A DNA stretch of 64,000 nucleotides, taken from NCBI GenBank assembly GCA_039184865.1, contig JBCDAV010000008.1, forward strand, positions 124,001-188,000, given 5' to 3'. This DNA is from Thermohalobaculum sp039184865 (GTDB taxonomy: Bacteria; Pseudomonadota; Alphaproteobacteria; Rhodobacterales; Rhodobacteraceae). The notes below the pieces were generated by a model. It made no database searches, had not been told where the DNA came from, and was given only the letters and a program-made list of their open reading frames with translations. Made by a program: the position numbers and the translations under genes. Of the stretch, positions 51,017 to 59,939 are shown piece after piece; the stretch's first letter is position 1, and the number at the start of each line of letters is the position of its first letter.

Positions 51017-52069
51017 CTACAGGTCGGGCAGCAGGAGCGAGCTGTCGCCGTAAGAGTAAAACCGGTAACCTGCAGCAATTGCATGGGCATAGACATCCTG
51101 CATCCGGTCCGTGCCCATCAGGGCCGAGACCAGCATGAACAGAGTCGACCGCGGCAGGTGAAAATTGGTCATCAATCCATCTGTTGCGCGAAAGCGGTGG
51201 CCAGGCCGGATGAAGATGTCCGTGTCGCCCCGGAACGGCTGGACCGTGCCGTGCTTGTCTGCGGCACTTTCGAGCAGGCGCAGCGCTGTCGTACCTGCCG
51301 GAATGATCCGGCCCCCGGCGGAGCGGGCTGCGGTGATTACCTCGGCGGCCTCGGGAGAGATCTCACCCCATTCGGCGTGCATCTTGTGATCGTCCGGGTT
51401 CTCGGTCTTGACCGGCAGAAAGGTGCCGGCTCCGACGTGCAGGGTGAGGTGTGCCGAGAGGATACCGACCGACTCTAGGCGTGCAAGCAACGCATCATCG
51501 AAGTGCAGGCTGGCAGTGGGTGCTGCGACAGCGCCCGGGTTCACTGCAAAGACGGTCTGGTAGTCCTCGTCATCCTGCGCGTCCGCCGCGCGACGTTGCG
51601 CAATGTACGGCGGCAGCGGCATGACACCGGCCTCGGCGATCGCTGCATCGAGATCAGGGCCAGACCGGTCGAAGGACAACTGGATTTCCCCGCCCGACTT
51701 TTGAGTAACTTCGGCCCCGAGCGCGCCGAAACTGATCCGGTCGCCCTCTGCCAGTCGCTTGGCAGGCTTTGCCAGTGCGGTCCACTCCGCGTCGCTTTCG
51801 CGCCGGATCAGGGTCGCCTCGATCTTCGAGATGCCCGAGCCGTGAGATGTCTCCCGTCGCCGCTCGCCGAACAGCCGTGCGGGAATCACCTTGGTGTCGT
51901 TGAAGACGATGAGATCGCCGGGGCGGAGCACGTCCGGCAAGTCGCTGACGTGCCGGTCGGTCAGATCATTGCGTCCTGCAACGAGCATCCTCGACGCCGG
52001 TCTCGGTCTGACGGGCCGCAATGCGATCAGTTCTTCGGGAAGTTGAAAATCGTAGGCGTCGATGCTCAT
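51017..52069 (-). CDS. queA: tRNA preQ1(34) S-adenosylmethionine ribosyltransferase-isomerase
   Basis: A 350-residue enzyme that transfers and isomerises the ribosyl part of S-adenosylmethionine onto preQ1 in tRNA to give epoxyqueuosine. MSIDAYDFQLPEELIALRPV and ASRMLVAGRNDLTDRHVSDL are at the N-terminus, DLIVFNDTKVIPARLFGERR follows, then HLTLHVGAGTFLPVKTENPD and HRFRATDGLMTNFHLPRSTL near the end. Length matches QueA. The next gene upstream (metY) is 133 bases away. Confidence 0.97.
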   Translation of the reverse strand: MSIDAYDFQLPEELIALRPVRPRPASRMLVAGRNDLTDRHVSDLPDVLRPGDLIVFNDTKVIPARLFGERRRETSHGSGISKIEATLIRRESDAEWTALAKPAKRLAEGDRISFGALGAEVTQKSGGEIQLSFDRSGPDLDAAIAEAGVMPLPPYIAQRRAADAQDDEDYQTVFAVNPGAVAAPTASLHFDDALLARLESVGILSAHLTLHVGAGTFLPVKTENPDDHKMHAEWGEISPEAAEVITAARSAGGRIIPAGTTALRLLESAADKHGTVQPFRGDTDIFIRPGHRFRATDGLMTNFHLPRSTLFMLVSALMGTDRMQDVYAHAIAAGYRFYSYGDSSLLLPDL

Positions 52070-52202
52070 TCGGCCTCCGATCTCATCTTCGCCGCTTCGG
52101 TCAGGCGACAACGGCGCGCGCAGCCCGGATGGGCGAGCACGCCAGGTATCGCGCGTGAGGGCGCGTCAGCGCGCTCACTCCGTTTCGTACGAGGGCCGTG
52201 AT

Positions 52203-53495
52203 CTATTTTCTATGCGCACCCTTCAGGGCCTGATCCAGATCCTCGATCAGATCGTCCGCGTCCTCGATGCCGACCGAGATCCGAACCACATCGTTGCCTG
52301 CGCCCGCCGCCTCGCGCTGTTCATCGGTCAACTGGCGGTGCGTCGTCGAGGCCGAGTGGATGACCAGTGAGCGGGCATCGCCAAGATTTGCAACATGGCT
52401 GAAAAGCTCCAGGGCGTCGACGAACTTCATGCAGGCGTCGTAGCCGCCCTTCAGTCGGATCGTGAACAACGCGCCCGCGCCGTTGGGACAGATCTTCTTC
52501 GAAAGCTTCGCGTACGGCGAGGATTTCAGCCCGGCGTAGGTCACCGCCTTGACGTGCTTGTGGCCTTCGAGCCAGCCGGCGATCTTCGTCGCATTTTCGA
52601 TGTGCCGCTCCATGCGAAGGCTGAGCGTCTCGATGCCCATCAGCGTGTAATGCGCGGCCTGGGGGTTCAGCGTCATCCCGAGATCGCGCAGTCCGACGGC
52701 GATGCCGTGGAACGTGAAGGCCATCGGGCCGAAGGTCTCGTGAAACCGCATTCCGTGATAGGCGGGCTCCGGCTCGCTGAGCGAGGGGAACTTGTCGTCC
52801 GCCGACCAGTCGAACTTGCCGGAGTCGACCACGACCCCGCCGGTCACCGTGCCGTTGCCGGTCAGGTACTTGGTCATGGAGTGGACAACCAGCGTCGCGC
52901 CGTGCTCTATCGGGCGGCAGAGATACGGGGTTGCCGATGTGTTGTCGACGATAAGCGGTAACCCGTTGCGCTCGGCGATCTTCGCTATCTTCGGGATATC
53001 GGCGATGTGACCGCCCGGATTGGCAATCGACTCGCAGAAAACCGCCTTCGTCGCGAAATCGATTGCGCCGTCGATCTCGTCCGGGTTGTCGATGTCGACG
53101 AACTTGGCCTCCCAGCCGAAGCGTTTGATTGTCTGGCTGAACTGGGTGATCGAGCCGCCGTAAAGCCGGTTCGAGACCACCACATTGTCGCCCGGTCCCA
53201 TCAGCGGGAACAGCGCCATGATCTGGGCCGCGTGCCCGGACGAGCAGCAGACCGCGCCGACACCGCCTTCAAGTGTCGCGATCCGTTCCTGAAGCACGGC
53301 GATGGTCGGATTGGTCAGGCGCGAATAGATGAACCCGACTTCCTGAAGGTTGAACAGCGCGGCCGCATGATCCGCGTCGCGAAAGCAGAAAGCCGTCGTC
53401 TGGTAGATCGGAGTCTGACGCGCTCCGGTCGCCGGATCGGGTCTTGCGCCGGCGTGAATCTGTAGTGTGTCGAAGCCAAAGGTCTTCTGGGCCAT
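52203..53495 (-). CDS. metY: O-acetylhomoserine sulfhydrylase (aminocarboxypropyltransferase)
   Basis: A 430-residue PLP enzyme making homocysteine from O-acetylhomoserine and sulfide in methionine synthesis. TLQIHAGARPDPATGARQTP is the MetY N-terminus; GHAAQIMALFPLMGPGDNVV, VDNTSATPYLCRPIEHGATL and PLP lysine K209 in VVHSMTKYLTGNG follow. Length above 420 separates MetY from MetB/MetC. GAGGGAAACC precedes the ATG. It follows the CoA-binding gene by 36 bases, too little for a SAM riboswitch directly upstream. Confidence 0.96.
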   Translation of the reverse strand: MAQKTFGFDTLQIHAGARPDPATGARQTPIYQTTAFCFRDADHAAALFNLQEVGFIYSRLTNPTIAVLQERIATLEGGVGAVCCSSGHAAQIMALFPLMGPGDNVVVSNRLYGGSITQFSQTIKRFGWEAKFVDIDNPDEIDGAIDFATKAVFCESIANPGGHIADIPKIAKIAERNGLPLIVDNTSATPYLCRPIEHGATLVVHSMTKYLTGNGTVTGGVVVDSGKFDWSADDKFPSLSEPEPAYHGMRFHETFGPMAFTFHGIAVGLRDLGMTLNPQAAHYTLMGIETLSLRMERHIENATKIAGWLEGHKHVKAVTYAGLKSSPYAKLSKKICPNGAGALFTIRLKGGYDACMKFVDALELFSHVANLGDARSLVIHSASTTHRQLTDEQREAAGAGNDVVRISVGIEDADDLIEDLDQALKGAHRK

Positions 53496-53531
53496 CTGGT
53501 TTCCCTCGTCCTGAGTGTAGTTTTTGATATT

Positions 53532-54062
53532 TTACTTTGAGCCTGAGGTGTCTGGCAATTGCAGACTGACATATCCCAGTTTGGATGTGACGACACCCGA
53601 ATTGATGCCGCCCCGGCTCAACTCGCCCCAGAGGCGCTGGTATTCCATCTTCGGGCAGACATCCATCAGCACCTCGACGCCCTTTGCCTCGGCCCGTTTT
53701 GCCGCCTTCTTGTCGATCACCCCGATCTGCATCCAGATCGTCTTCAGCCCACGATGGAGCAGTTTGTCCAGAGCCTCATCGACGACACGGCCCGCTTCCT
53801 CGGATCGACGGAAAATGTCGACCATGTCGATCGGGTCGTGCTTTCTCGGAAGTGATGAAAGGGACTTATGGACCTTTTGCCCGAATGCGTTCTTGCCCGC
53901 GTATACGGGATTGACCGGCAATACCTTGAACCCCTGCAGCGCCAAATAGCGCGCAACGAAGAAACTCGGGCGTACCTCATTCAACGAGACACCGACGGCA
54001 GCGATCGTGCGGGTCCGATCCAGAACCTCGCGCAAGTACCGGTATGAGTAACCGTGGATCAT
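53532..54062 (-). CDS. CoA-binding domain protein
   Basis: A 176-residue single-domain Rossmann protein of the CoA-binding (YccU) family. RTIAAVGVSLNEVRPSFFVA, GFKVLPVNPVYAGKNAFGQK, DMVDIFRRSEEAGRVVDEAL and IWMQIGVIDKKAAKRAEAKG, then VLMDVCPKMEYQRLWGEL, are standard blocks. The substrate is unknown. It directly precedes metY on the same strand, a frequent pairing in this order, so it may serve sulfur amino-acid metabolism. A strong terminator hairpin lies 60 to 104 bases upstream of its start. Confidence 0.9.
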   Translation of the reverse strand: MIHGYSYRYLREVLDRTRTIAAVGVSLNEVRPSFFVARYLALQGFKVLPVNPVYAGKNAFGQKVHKSLSSLPRKHDPIDMVDIFRRSEEAGRVVDEALDKLLHRGLKTIWMQIGVIDKKAAKRAEAKGVEVLMDVCPKMEYQRLWGELSRGGINSGVVTSKLGYVSLQLPDTSGSK

Positions 54063-54121
54063 GGTTCGAAGACTGTCATGTTCGCGCGCGGCTCTGAACC
54101 GACCGATCCGCCGCCGCGCAG

Positions 54122-54166
54122 AAAAAAAGTCCGCCGGGGGTTCTTTGGGGGGAGAAGCCGGCGGAC
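54122..54166 (-). terminator. Strong rho-independent terminator upstream of the CoA-binding/metY pair
   Basis: On the minus strand GTCCGCCGG and CCGGCGGAC form a perfect 9-bp stem, followed by seven U residues. The 27-base interval includes a C-rich run CUUCUCCCCCC, complementary to Shine-Dalgarno-like sequence. It can end rlmB read-through, a small RNA, or act as attenuator ahead of the gene starting at 54062. Confidence 0.8.
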
Positions 54167-54229
54167 GTCAAGTCGGAACGAGGGACAGTGAGTCACAGAG
54201 CGGGGTCGTTCAAGCTCCGCTCCGTCCAT
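54122..54229 (-). ncRNA. Candidate small RNA or attenuated leader
   Basis: On the minus strand a 5' hairpin GAGCGG/CCGCTC with a 13-base loop (about 54198-54222) precedes a linker and the 9-bp terminator at 54122-54166. A weak promoter match TTGTAA-N18-TATGGA lies just upstream. The segment is in the 267-base gap between rlmB and the CoA-binding gene and encodes no convincing protein. The C-rich terminator loop is an anti-Shine-Dalgarno motif as used by regulatory RNAs. Start position is approximate. Confidence 0.35.
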
Positions 54230-54329
54230 ACGAATATGGGTCATCAGTTTACAATCTGTAACCCTTCGTCGCAATCTCGTGATGAAGAATATGCTAAGCA
54301 ATTGAATTTGAACGAATTTCAATGTGAGT

Positions 54330-55121
54330 TTATTGACGCATTTCTGCGAGTGCGACGGCTGCGGCATTCGAAACATTCAGCGAACCGAATTCTCCTGCCG
54401 GCGTGATTCGCGCCAACGTTGTGCAGAGCTCCCGTGTGCGCGCCCTGAGACCCGGCCCCTCGGCACCAAGAATGATAGCGGCTGGGACGTCTCGATGTGC
54501 TTCCGCAGCCTCGGTCAGATCCGTCGTTGCCGATCCGTCAAGCCCGATCAGTGCATAGCCCATCCTGGCAAGATCCTGCATCGTATCGCCGAGGTTTCGC
54601 ACGCGAAGATACGGCTGGCGCTCGAGCGCGCCGGATGCGGATTTCGCCAGAGCCCCGGTTTCCGGCGCTGCATGGTGGCGGGGAGCGACGACGGCACGGG
54701 CGCCGAAGACCTCCGCGGATCGCAGGATCGCACCGACATTGTGCGGATCGGTGACGCGGTCGAGCAGCACAAGCCGCGGAGATGGTCCGGCATCGGGCGC
54801 CGCAAGGTTCTCGAGCCGTCCCCAGTCGAGTGGCATCACCTCAAGAGCCGCCCCCTGGTGCACAGATTGCGGATCGAGCGGGGCCGCGAACTTGCGCGCA
54901 TCGGAGGTCTCCGGCGTCATCCCGCTTGCCGATATCGCTTCTTGTAGCCGATCCGCCGCATTCAGCGTCACGATCAGCCTGAGTCTCTCGCGGTTCGGAT
55001 TGAGTAGCGCGTCGCGCACCGCGTGCAGGCCGAAAAGCCAGACCGGCTCGGGCCCGGCCTTGCGCGCCCGGTCCTTCTCGATCGCCCATTTGGGCTTCCT
55101 GCCGTCTCGTCGATCGGCCAA
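54330..55121 (-). CDS. rlmB: 23S rRNA (guanosine-2'-O-) methyltransferase RlmB
   Basis: A 263-residue SPOUT methyltransferase that methylates G2251 of 23S rRNA. A basic extension (RRDGRKPKWAIEKDRARK) precedes the substrate-binding domain starting PVWLFGLHAVRDALLNPNRE. The SPOUT motifs are LVLLDRVTDPHNVGAILRSA, AAIILGAEGPGLRARTREL and the knot ITPAGEFGSLNVSNAAAVAL. Size is as expected. The next gene on the minus strand is beyond a terminator. Confidence 0.95.
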   Translation of the reverse strand: MADRRDGRKPKWAIEKDRARKAGPEPVWLFGLHAVRDALLNPNRERLRLIVTLNAADRLQEAISASGMTPETSDARKFAAPLDPQSVHQGAALEVMPLDWGRLENLAAPDAGPSPRLVLLDRVTDPHNVGAILRSAEVFGARAVVAPRHHAAPETGALAKSASGALERQPYLRVRNLGDTMQDLARMGYALIGLDGSATTDLTEAAEAHRDVPAAIILGAEGPGLRARTRELCTTLARITPAGEFGSLNVSNAAAVALAEMRQ

Positions 55122-55162
55122 GCCTGATCTACCTTATGCGATTGTCAGGTGCGCTCCGTGGG

Positions 55163-55738
55163 TCAGACTGGCGCGTCACCCGCAAACGGCCAGACACCCG
55201 CCCAAATATGGATGTAGCCGACAACGACGAACAGGACCAGCGACACGACAATATGCACGCCTAGGCCGACTGCGCTTGCCTTTCTGTTAAGCGCCGGCTT
55301 GCCATCGCGCTTGTTCGAGCCGATTAGCGCGATGACCGCCCAGGCAAGGATGCCGCCGAACAAAATCACGCTCGCCAGATCGCCATTCACCAGCAGGTGG
55401 GCCAGCGCCCAGATCTTTGCGGCAGCAAGCTGCGGATGGCGGATCTTGTTACGCACGAGGCTGGGTACGTTGCCCGCGATGAACACGAAAATTGCTAGCA
55501 GCATCAGCAGGTTGTTGACATGGGTCAGGAACAAGGGAGGTAGCCAGATCTCGACGTAGTCGGCCGACTGATAGCCCTTCACCATCAGCACGACGGAGAC
55601 AAGCGTCAGCACCGCTAAGATGCCTTTCGAGGGGATCTCGCCAATCGCTCTAGTCAACTTGGCACGAGCGTCGGGTGCCATGATGGCAAAGAGATGGGTC
55701 GCGAACCACGCGACCAGTCCGAGACTCAGCAATGTCAT
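55163..55738 (-). CDS. NnrU family membrane protein
   Basis: A 191-residue inner-membrane protein with five or six helices. VAWFATHLFAIMAPDARAKL, PLFLTHVNNLLMLLAIFVFI and HPQLAAAKIWALAHLLVNGD are NnrU hallmarks. NnrU is linked to denitrification in some relatives but is widespread without it, and is related to isoprenoid ring-opening/isomerase proteins such as Z-ISO. Five bases after the malyl-CoA lyase-type gene on the same strand. Confidence 0.92.
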   Translation of the reverse strand: MTLLSLGLVAWFATHLFAIMAPDARAKLTRAIGEIPSKGILAVLTLVSVVLMVKGYQSADYVEIWLPPLFLTHVNNLLMLLAIFVFIAGNVPSLVRNKIRHPQLAAAKIWALAHLLVNGDLASVILFGGILAWAVIALIGSNKRDGKPALNRKASAVGLGVHIVVSLVLFVVVGYIHIWAGVWPFAGDAPV

Positions 55739-55743
55739 GCGCT

Positions 55744-56637
55744 TTACTCCGGTTGCTGTTCGGCCTCGAGGGCGCGAATGGCTTGGGCGCGCGCCAGAAG
55801 TTTGCGCGCGGTTTCGACATGCAGGTTTTCGACAATGCGGCCGTCGACGACCGCAACGCCCTGGCCCGCAGCCTCGGCTTCAGTAAAGGCGGTGACGTAA
55901 CGTTCGGCCAGCGCGATATCGTCCGCACCGGGACCGAACACGTCGTTCGTTACGGCAAGCTGTGCCGGATGGATCAGGGTCTTTCCGTCAAAACCCATCT
56001 CTCGGCCTTGTTCGCACGAGGCGCGAAGTCCGTCTTCGTCCTTGTAGGCATTGTAGACCCCGTCGAGGATGGCCTGCCCGTTCGCCCGGGCGGCCAGCAT
56101 ACAAAGTCCGAGCGCGGTGATCACCGGCAGGCGCGTCTCGGTATGCTGCGCGTCGAGTTCCTTGACCAGATCGTTGGTGCCCATCACGAGACAGGCTAGG
56201 CGCGACGACGACGCGGCGATCTCGGCGGCGTTCAACATGCCGAGCGGCGTCTCCATCATGGCCCAGATTGCCATTTCGGCAGGCGCACCGGCGGCGTCGA
56301 GCCGGGCAGAGGCATCCAGGATCGTGGCTGCGGTCTCGACCTTCGGGATTAACACCGCATGAGCCCTGGAGGTTGCGACAGCACCCAGATCATCGGCGCC
56401 CCAGGGCGTGTCGAGCCCGTTGATCCGGACCGCCAGTTCGCGCCCACCGTAGCCGCCCTCAGCCAGCGCTTCGGTGACGCTCCCGCGCGCCGCCGGTTTC
56501 TCCGCAGGGACAACCGCATCTTCGAGATCGAGGATCAGCGCATCGGCCGCGAGCGTGCGAGCCTTCTCCAGAGCACGCGGTTTCGAGCCCGGCATGTATA
56601 ATGCGGAACGGCGCGGACGCGCGGTGTGGTCGGTCAT
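55744..56637 (-). CDS. CoA ester lyase of the malyl-CoA thioesterase type (HpcH/CitE)
   Basis: A 297-residue member of the CitE/Mcl family. RRSALYMPGSKPRALEKART, ADALILDLEDAVVPAEKPAA with the acidic metal ligands, WAMMETPLGMLNAAEIAASS, CLVMGTNDLVKELDAQHTET and GFDGKTLIHPAQLAVTNDVF are well kept. Closest in layout to (3S)-malyl-CoA thioesterase (Mcl2), which hydrolyses malyl-CoA in the ethylmalonyl-CoA pathway of Rhodobacter. Separating Mcl1 from Mcl2 needs an alignment. Co-directional with nnrU. Confidence 0.88.
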   Translation of the reverse strand: MTDHTARPRRSALYMPGSKPRALEKARTLAADALILDLEDAVVPAEKPAARGSVTEALAEGGYGGRELAVRINGLDTPWGADDLGAVATSRAHAVLIPKVETAATILDASARLDAAGAPAEMAIWAMMETPLGMLNAAEIAASSSRLACLVMGTNDLVKELDAQHTETRLPVITALGLCMLAARANGQAILDGVYNAYKDEDGLRASCEQGREMGFDGKTLIHPAQLAVTNDVFGPGADDIALAERYVTAFTEAEAAGQGVAVVDGRIVENLHVETARKLLARAQAIRALEAEQQPE

Positions 56638-57108
56638 CGATCAAGTCCTTTTGAATTGCGCGGACCCTATCGCGAGGCCCCAAAACACCGCAATGCGCCT
56701 AGCGGGCGCAGACGAATTCTGCGCAGTCATGTACCTTTGTTCAGGCTCACAGTTCGAAGATTTCGATTGGACTTAAGGCGAGCGACAAACTTCGCCCATG
56801 CAACTCCAACGGGCTGTGAGAGACAGGGTTGTGGGCAGATTTCCCGGGCGCAATGACGACGTGCCGCACCTCAAACGAGCCAAACAGTAGAAGGCGCAAC
56901 ACAGAGCGCACGGTGGTTGCTCATATGTTCTTAACCCTGATTCGCGACACTGGGTGCCACGAATCGCAAACCCGTCGAAGCGGGAGGTGACCTAAACTAA
57001 CCGGGAACGCGACGCGCTTTAACATGGAGAGGTTTCTCTGCCGTTAAGGGCAGGGGGTATTCCTCCTCTCCAAACTGGATATGCGGCCGAGCGCCCGGAA
57101 AGGTTACT
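56638..57108. other. 471-bp intergenic region
   Basis: No gene supported. It holds a hairpin-capable repeat GATTCG/CGAATC with a 15-base spacer near 56939-56966 and a polypyrimidine/purine-rich leader before the secreted protein gene at 57109. Promoters for two divergent genes must lie here, but no clear boxes were found. Confidence 0.5.
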
Positions 57109-57420
57109 ATGACTGGACTATTCGCTAAATTCGCCGCACTCGCGCTGGTTTCCGTGTGTGTTGCTTTCTCGACGACGGCGCAGGCACAGATGGTGTGCGG
57201 TGCGCGTGGCGAGATCATCAAGCAACTCGAAAAGAAGTACGGCGAGACCCGCCGGTCTCTCGGTCTGCAGCAGGGCCGCGGCGTCGTCGAGATCTATGCA
57301 TCGGCGAAGACCGGAAGCTGGACGATCCTCGTGACCGATGCCCGCGGCAAGAGCTGCCTCATGGCGGCCGGCGAAGCCTTCGAGATCGAGGCAGTGGCGG
57401 AAGTCGATACTCCGACCTGA
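57109..57420 (+). CDS. Small secreted protein of unknown function
   Basis: A 103-residue protein with a signal peptide (FAALALVSVCVAFSTTAQAQ). The mature part MVCGARGEIIKQLEKKYGET then RRSLGLQQGRGVVEIYASAK and WTILVTDARGKSCLMAAGEA has two cysteines likely to pair. The pattern is common as a hypothetical in this order. GGAAAGG lies before the ATG. It is convergent with the autotransporter gene and followed by a GC-rich hairpin at 57443-57470. Confidence 0.75.
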   Translation: MTGLFAKFAALALVSVCVAFSTTAQAQMVCGARGEIIKQLEKKYGETRRSLGLQQGRGVVEIYASAKTGSWTILVTDARGKSCLMAAGEAFEIEAVAEVDTPT

Positions 57421-57442
57421 TCCCGCTTGGTCCTACGAGAAA

Positions 57443-57470
57443 GGGCGCGGACCCGCTTTCGCCCGCGCCC
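57443..57470. terminator. Bidirectional GC-rich terminator hairpin
   Basis: GGGCGCGG and CCGCGCCC (8 bp, 12-base interval) between the convergent genes ending at 57420 and 57511. Short T runs (TTTCC, TTTC) flank both sides, so termination is probably inefficient but shared. Confidence 0.55.
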
Positions 57471-57510
57471 CAAATGCTTTCCTATTCAGGCTTTGGAAGT
57501 CGCCTCTGCC

Positions 57511-59484
57511 TCAGAACGCCATCTTGTAGGCGAGCGAGCCGACAAGACCTAACGTGCCGTTCAGCCCGACCGAGCCCGATCCCGACAGACCGATGAAAGA
57601 TCCCGGACTGATCGTCCAAAGGATGTTGCCTGACAGGTAACCCCAAGTTTGATCCGGCCGTGGCGCCGAAACCTCGCCGAGCCGTTGCGGGTCCGGACCA
57701 AGCGACACGAAGAGGTCATCGTCTTTCAGATCGTGTTCCGCCGATCCGCGGAAGTTGAACTTGAAGTCGGGCACACCCTTGGGCGACCAGGTAAGCGACA
57801 GGCCCGCGCTGATCCGGTTCGACTGGATCTCGGTGTCGCCGAAGGACAGGCTGGCAGCGCCGTTGCTTTCGGTAAATCCGTCGATGCTGACCTTCTCATA
57901 GGTGAACTGCGCGAACGGGTTGAGCAGGAACTCGTCGCCGAGCGGCACGAATCCACCGATCCCTCCGCGCGCGAAGAAGTAGTGCCCGTCAGATTCGGAT
58001 GTGTAGGATTCGCGCGAAGGCCCAAGTTCGAAGTGACGGTCGATGTTGTAGACATTGACGAGGCCGCCACCGACCGCTGCGTTGACGTAGAACGCCGGAT
58101 GCAACGCCATCTGTCCAAATACGCCGCCGACGAACAGCCGGGACTCAAAGCCGCCGTCCTCGCCACCCGGTCCGAAATCGACCTGGCCGTGATCAACGCT
58201 GATTCCGATCCCTACGGTCGCATTGTCCATTACGGGCACATCCGCACCCAGCTTGACGACCTGTGTGCGTCCCGTCACCTCGGGCGTGATCTGCTGGGCA
58301 TCCGAGTTGTAGTAGCCGCCCTCGATCGCGCCGAATACGTCTATGTCGCCGACCTCGCGCCGTCTGCGATTGCCGAATTCATCGAACTCGAACAGGACGG
58401 TCGGATTGAGCCGGTTCTCGAGAGAGAGCGACTGCTGGCGCAAGGCGGTCAGCGTGGCGACCGAGATTGCACCTGTCTGGGTCGCGGCGCGCAGACCTGC
58501 CAGTGCTGCCTGAGCGAACAGCTGGTGAGCCGCGGCAGTCGGGTGGACAGGGTCCGCGAAAATCCGTTGCTCGCTGTCCGCCGACGCGTTGACGCCCTGG
58601 ACGCAGGTCAACGCGCTGCCGGGGCAGGCGACCTGCGTCGCGGCATTCGGGGCGGTGAACCCGTACCGAACAGGATCGGCCTGCACCGCCGACAGCAGCT
58701 TGCCTGCGTCCACGATCGGCGCCGACCCTCCCAGCGCTGTGCTGAGCGCGTCATTGAAGGCATTCGTGAGCGAGGTGAACACCGCGGCGCGGGTCGCGCC
58801 AGATCCGATGCCGAGCGGAGTCGTGCCGATGTCCGGTACGGTCACGACGATCACGGTCTTCGCGCCCGCCGCCTTGAGCCGGTTGACCTGCACGACAACG
58901 TCACGGGCGGCCTGCTCAATCGTCGCGGTGGCAGTCGCCTGCGAGCCGCCAAGCGCGACAACGCCCTCCTGCACGATGACGTCGTTGTTCCCGGCCCAGA
59001 CGATCACCAGATCGTTGGCGTTGAATCCGGGATTGGTCGCCAGAAGCCGATCGACCTGTTGTACTGCCGGAATGGTCGTGATCCCGACCGCGGCGTTATT
59101 TCCGATCCCGGCGGGATCGGTCACGCGTGCTCCACCCTGCGCGAAGTTGGTGCCACCGGTGTTGATGTCGTTGCCGAGACCGAGACCCGCTCCGGCCGGC
59201 GAACCGTTGATGATGTTCGGTTGCAGGTCGATGCCGATGTCGCTCGCCAATTGCTCGGCGTAAGTGACCGACGACCCGTCCAGCGCATTGGTGGTGAACC
59301 GGTATCGAACTCCGGTCGGCAAAGCGCCGCCGCTCGCGACTACAGCCGCCTGGCTGTAAGTCCCCGCGTCGCTCAGACTGTCCCCGATCACGAAAAGCCG
59401 GTCAAACCGCAGTTCTTCTGCGCTTGCAGACACAGCGCCAAAGCTACCTAGCAATAACGCTAGGGTTGCATATTTCCTGAACAT
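57511..59484 (-). CDS. Autotransporter SGNH/GDSL esterase
   Basis: A 657-residue surface protein. Signal peptide about residues 1-22. GDSL hydrolase domain (about 25-350): block I FVIGDSLSDAGTYSQ, block II GGTNFAQGGARV, block III VIVWAGNNDVI and the Asp-His pair in IFADPVHPTAAAHQLF. The last 280 residues are a beta-barrel ending in the outer-membrane motif LAYKMAF. Layout equals EstA-type lipases displayed on the cell surface. GGGGGAG precedes the ATG at 59484. Likely hydrolyses lipids or polyester-like substrates outside the cell. Confidence 0.92.
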   Translation of the reverse strand: MFRKYATLALLLGSFGAVSASAEELRFDRLFVIGDSLSDAGTYSQAAVVASGGALPTGVRYRFTTNALDGSSVTYAEQLASDIGIDLQPNIINGSPAGAGLGLGNDINTGGTNFAQGGARVTDPAGIGNNAAVGITTIPAVQQVDRLLATNPGFNANDLVIVWAGNNDVIVQEGVVALGGSQATATATIEQAARDVVVQVNRLKAAGAKTVIVVTVPDIGTTPLGIGSGATRAAVFTSLTNAFNDALSTALGGSAPIVDAGKLLSAVQADPVRYGFTAPNAATQVACPGSALTCVQGVNASADSEQRIFADPVHPTAAAHQLFAQAALAGLRAATQTGAISVATLTALRQQSLSLENRLNPTVLFEFDEFGNRRRREVGDIDVFGAIEGGYYNSDAQQITPEVTGRTQVVKLGADVPVMDNATVGIGISVDHGQVDFGPGGEDGGFESRLFVGGVFGQMALHPAFYVNAAVGGGLVNVYNIDRHFELGPSRESYTSESDGHYFFARGGIGGFVPLGDEFLLNPFAQFTYEKVSIDGFTESNGAASLSFGDTEIQSNRISAGLSLTWSPKGVPDFKFNFRGSAEHDLKDDDLFVSLGPDPQRLGEVSAPRPDQTWGYLSGNILWTISPGSFIGLSGSGSVGLNGTLGLVGSLAYKMAF

Positions 59485-59939
59485 TTCTCCCCCTTGGAAA
59501 GCATGATTATTTTTTCTTCCCAAGTTCACGAAACATATGTGACGCCGGGGAAGTCAAACGAAATTCAGCAGAAATCAGGGAATTCTTGGTTTCGATTCTT
59601 TTTAGAGCTGATGTCGGATCGGACGCATCAGATGCAGAGCTGCCGATCCGCCGGTCGGATTCCTGTGGGCGTTCGCCGCTGGCTTCGCCTCTGAGCGGTT
59701 GCAGTCGGAGGTCAAGGCCTAACACAAATCTGGCGGTGGTTTGGAGAAGCGGCTGATAAGCAAAGGAAATAAATGGCGACTGGGGGCATCGCGCAGCTTA
59801 AATTAGCATCACAATTAGTGAGACGTCTGAGGCGTCGCGATCGAGCAGATCACGACAAGGCTTCGACAAGCGTTACTTTCGCACCAGCTCTGGACGTCTC
59901 AGGATGGGGCGGGCCGCCATCGGACGACCCGCCTCGAGT
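59485..59939. other. 455-bp intergenic region
   Basis: Between the fadL-like stop and the autotransporter start. A hairpin GGCGGG/CCCGCC near 59907-59934 just after the upstream gene could end its transcript; no U run follows. The remainder should contain the autotransporter promoter. The short frames inside have no ribosome-binding site or family features. Confidence 0.5.

Noticed and set aside
53496..53531. SAM-II riboswitch before metY
   Set aside because: Only 36 bases separate metY from the upstream gene, too short for the element.
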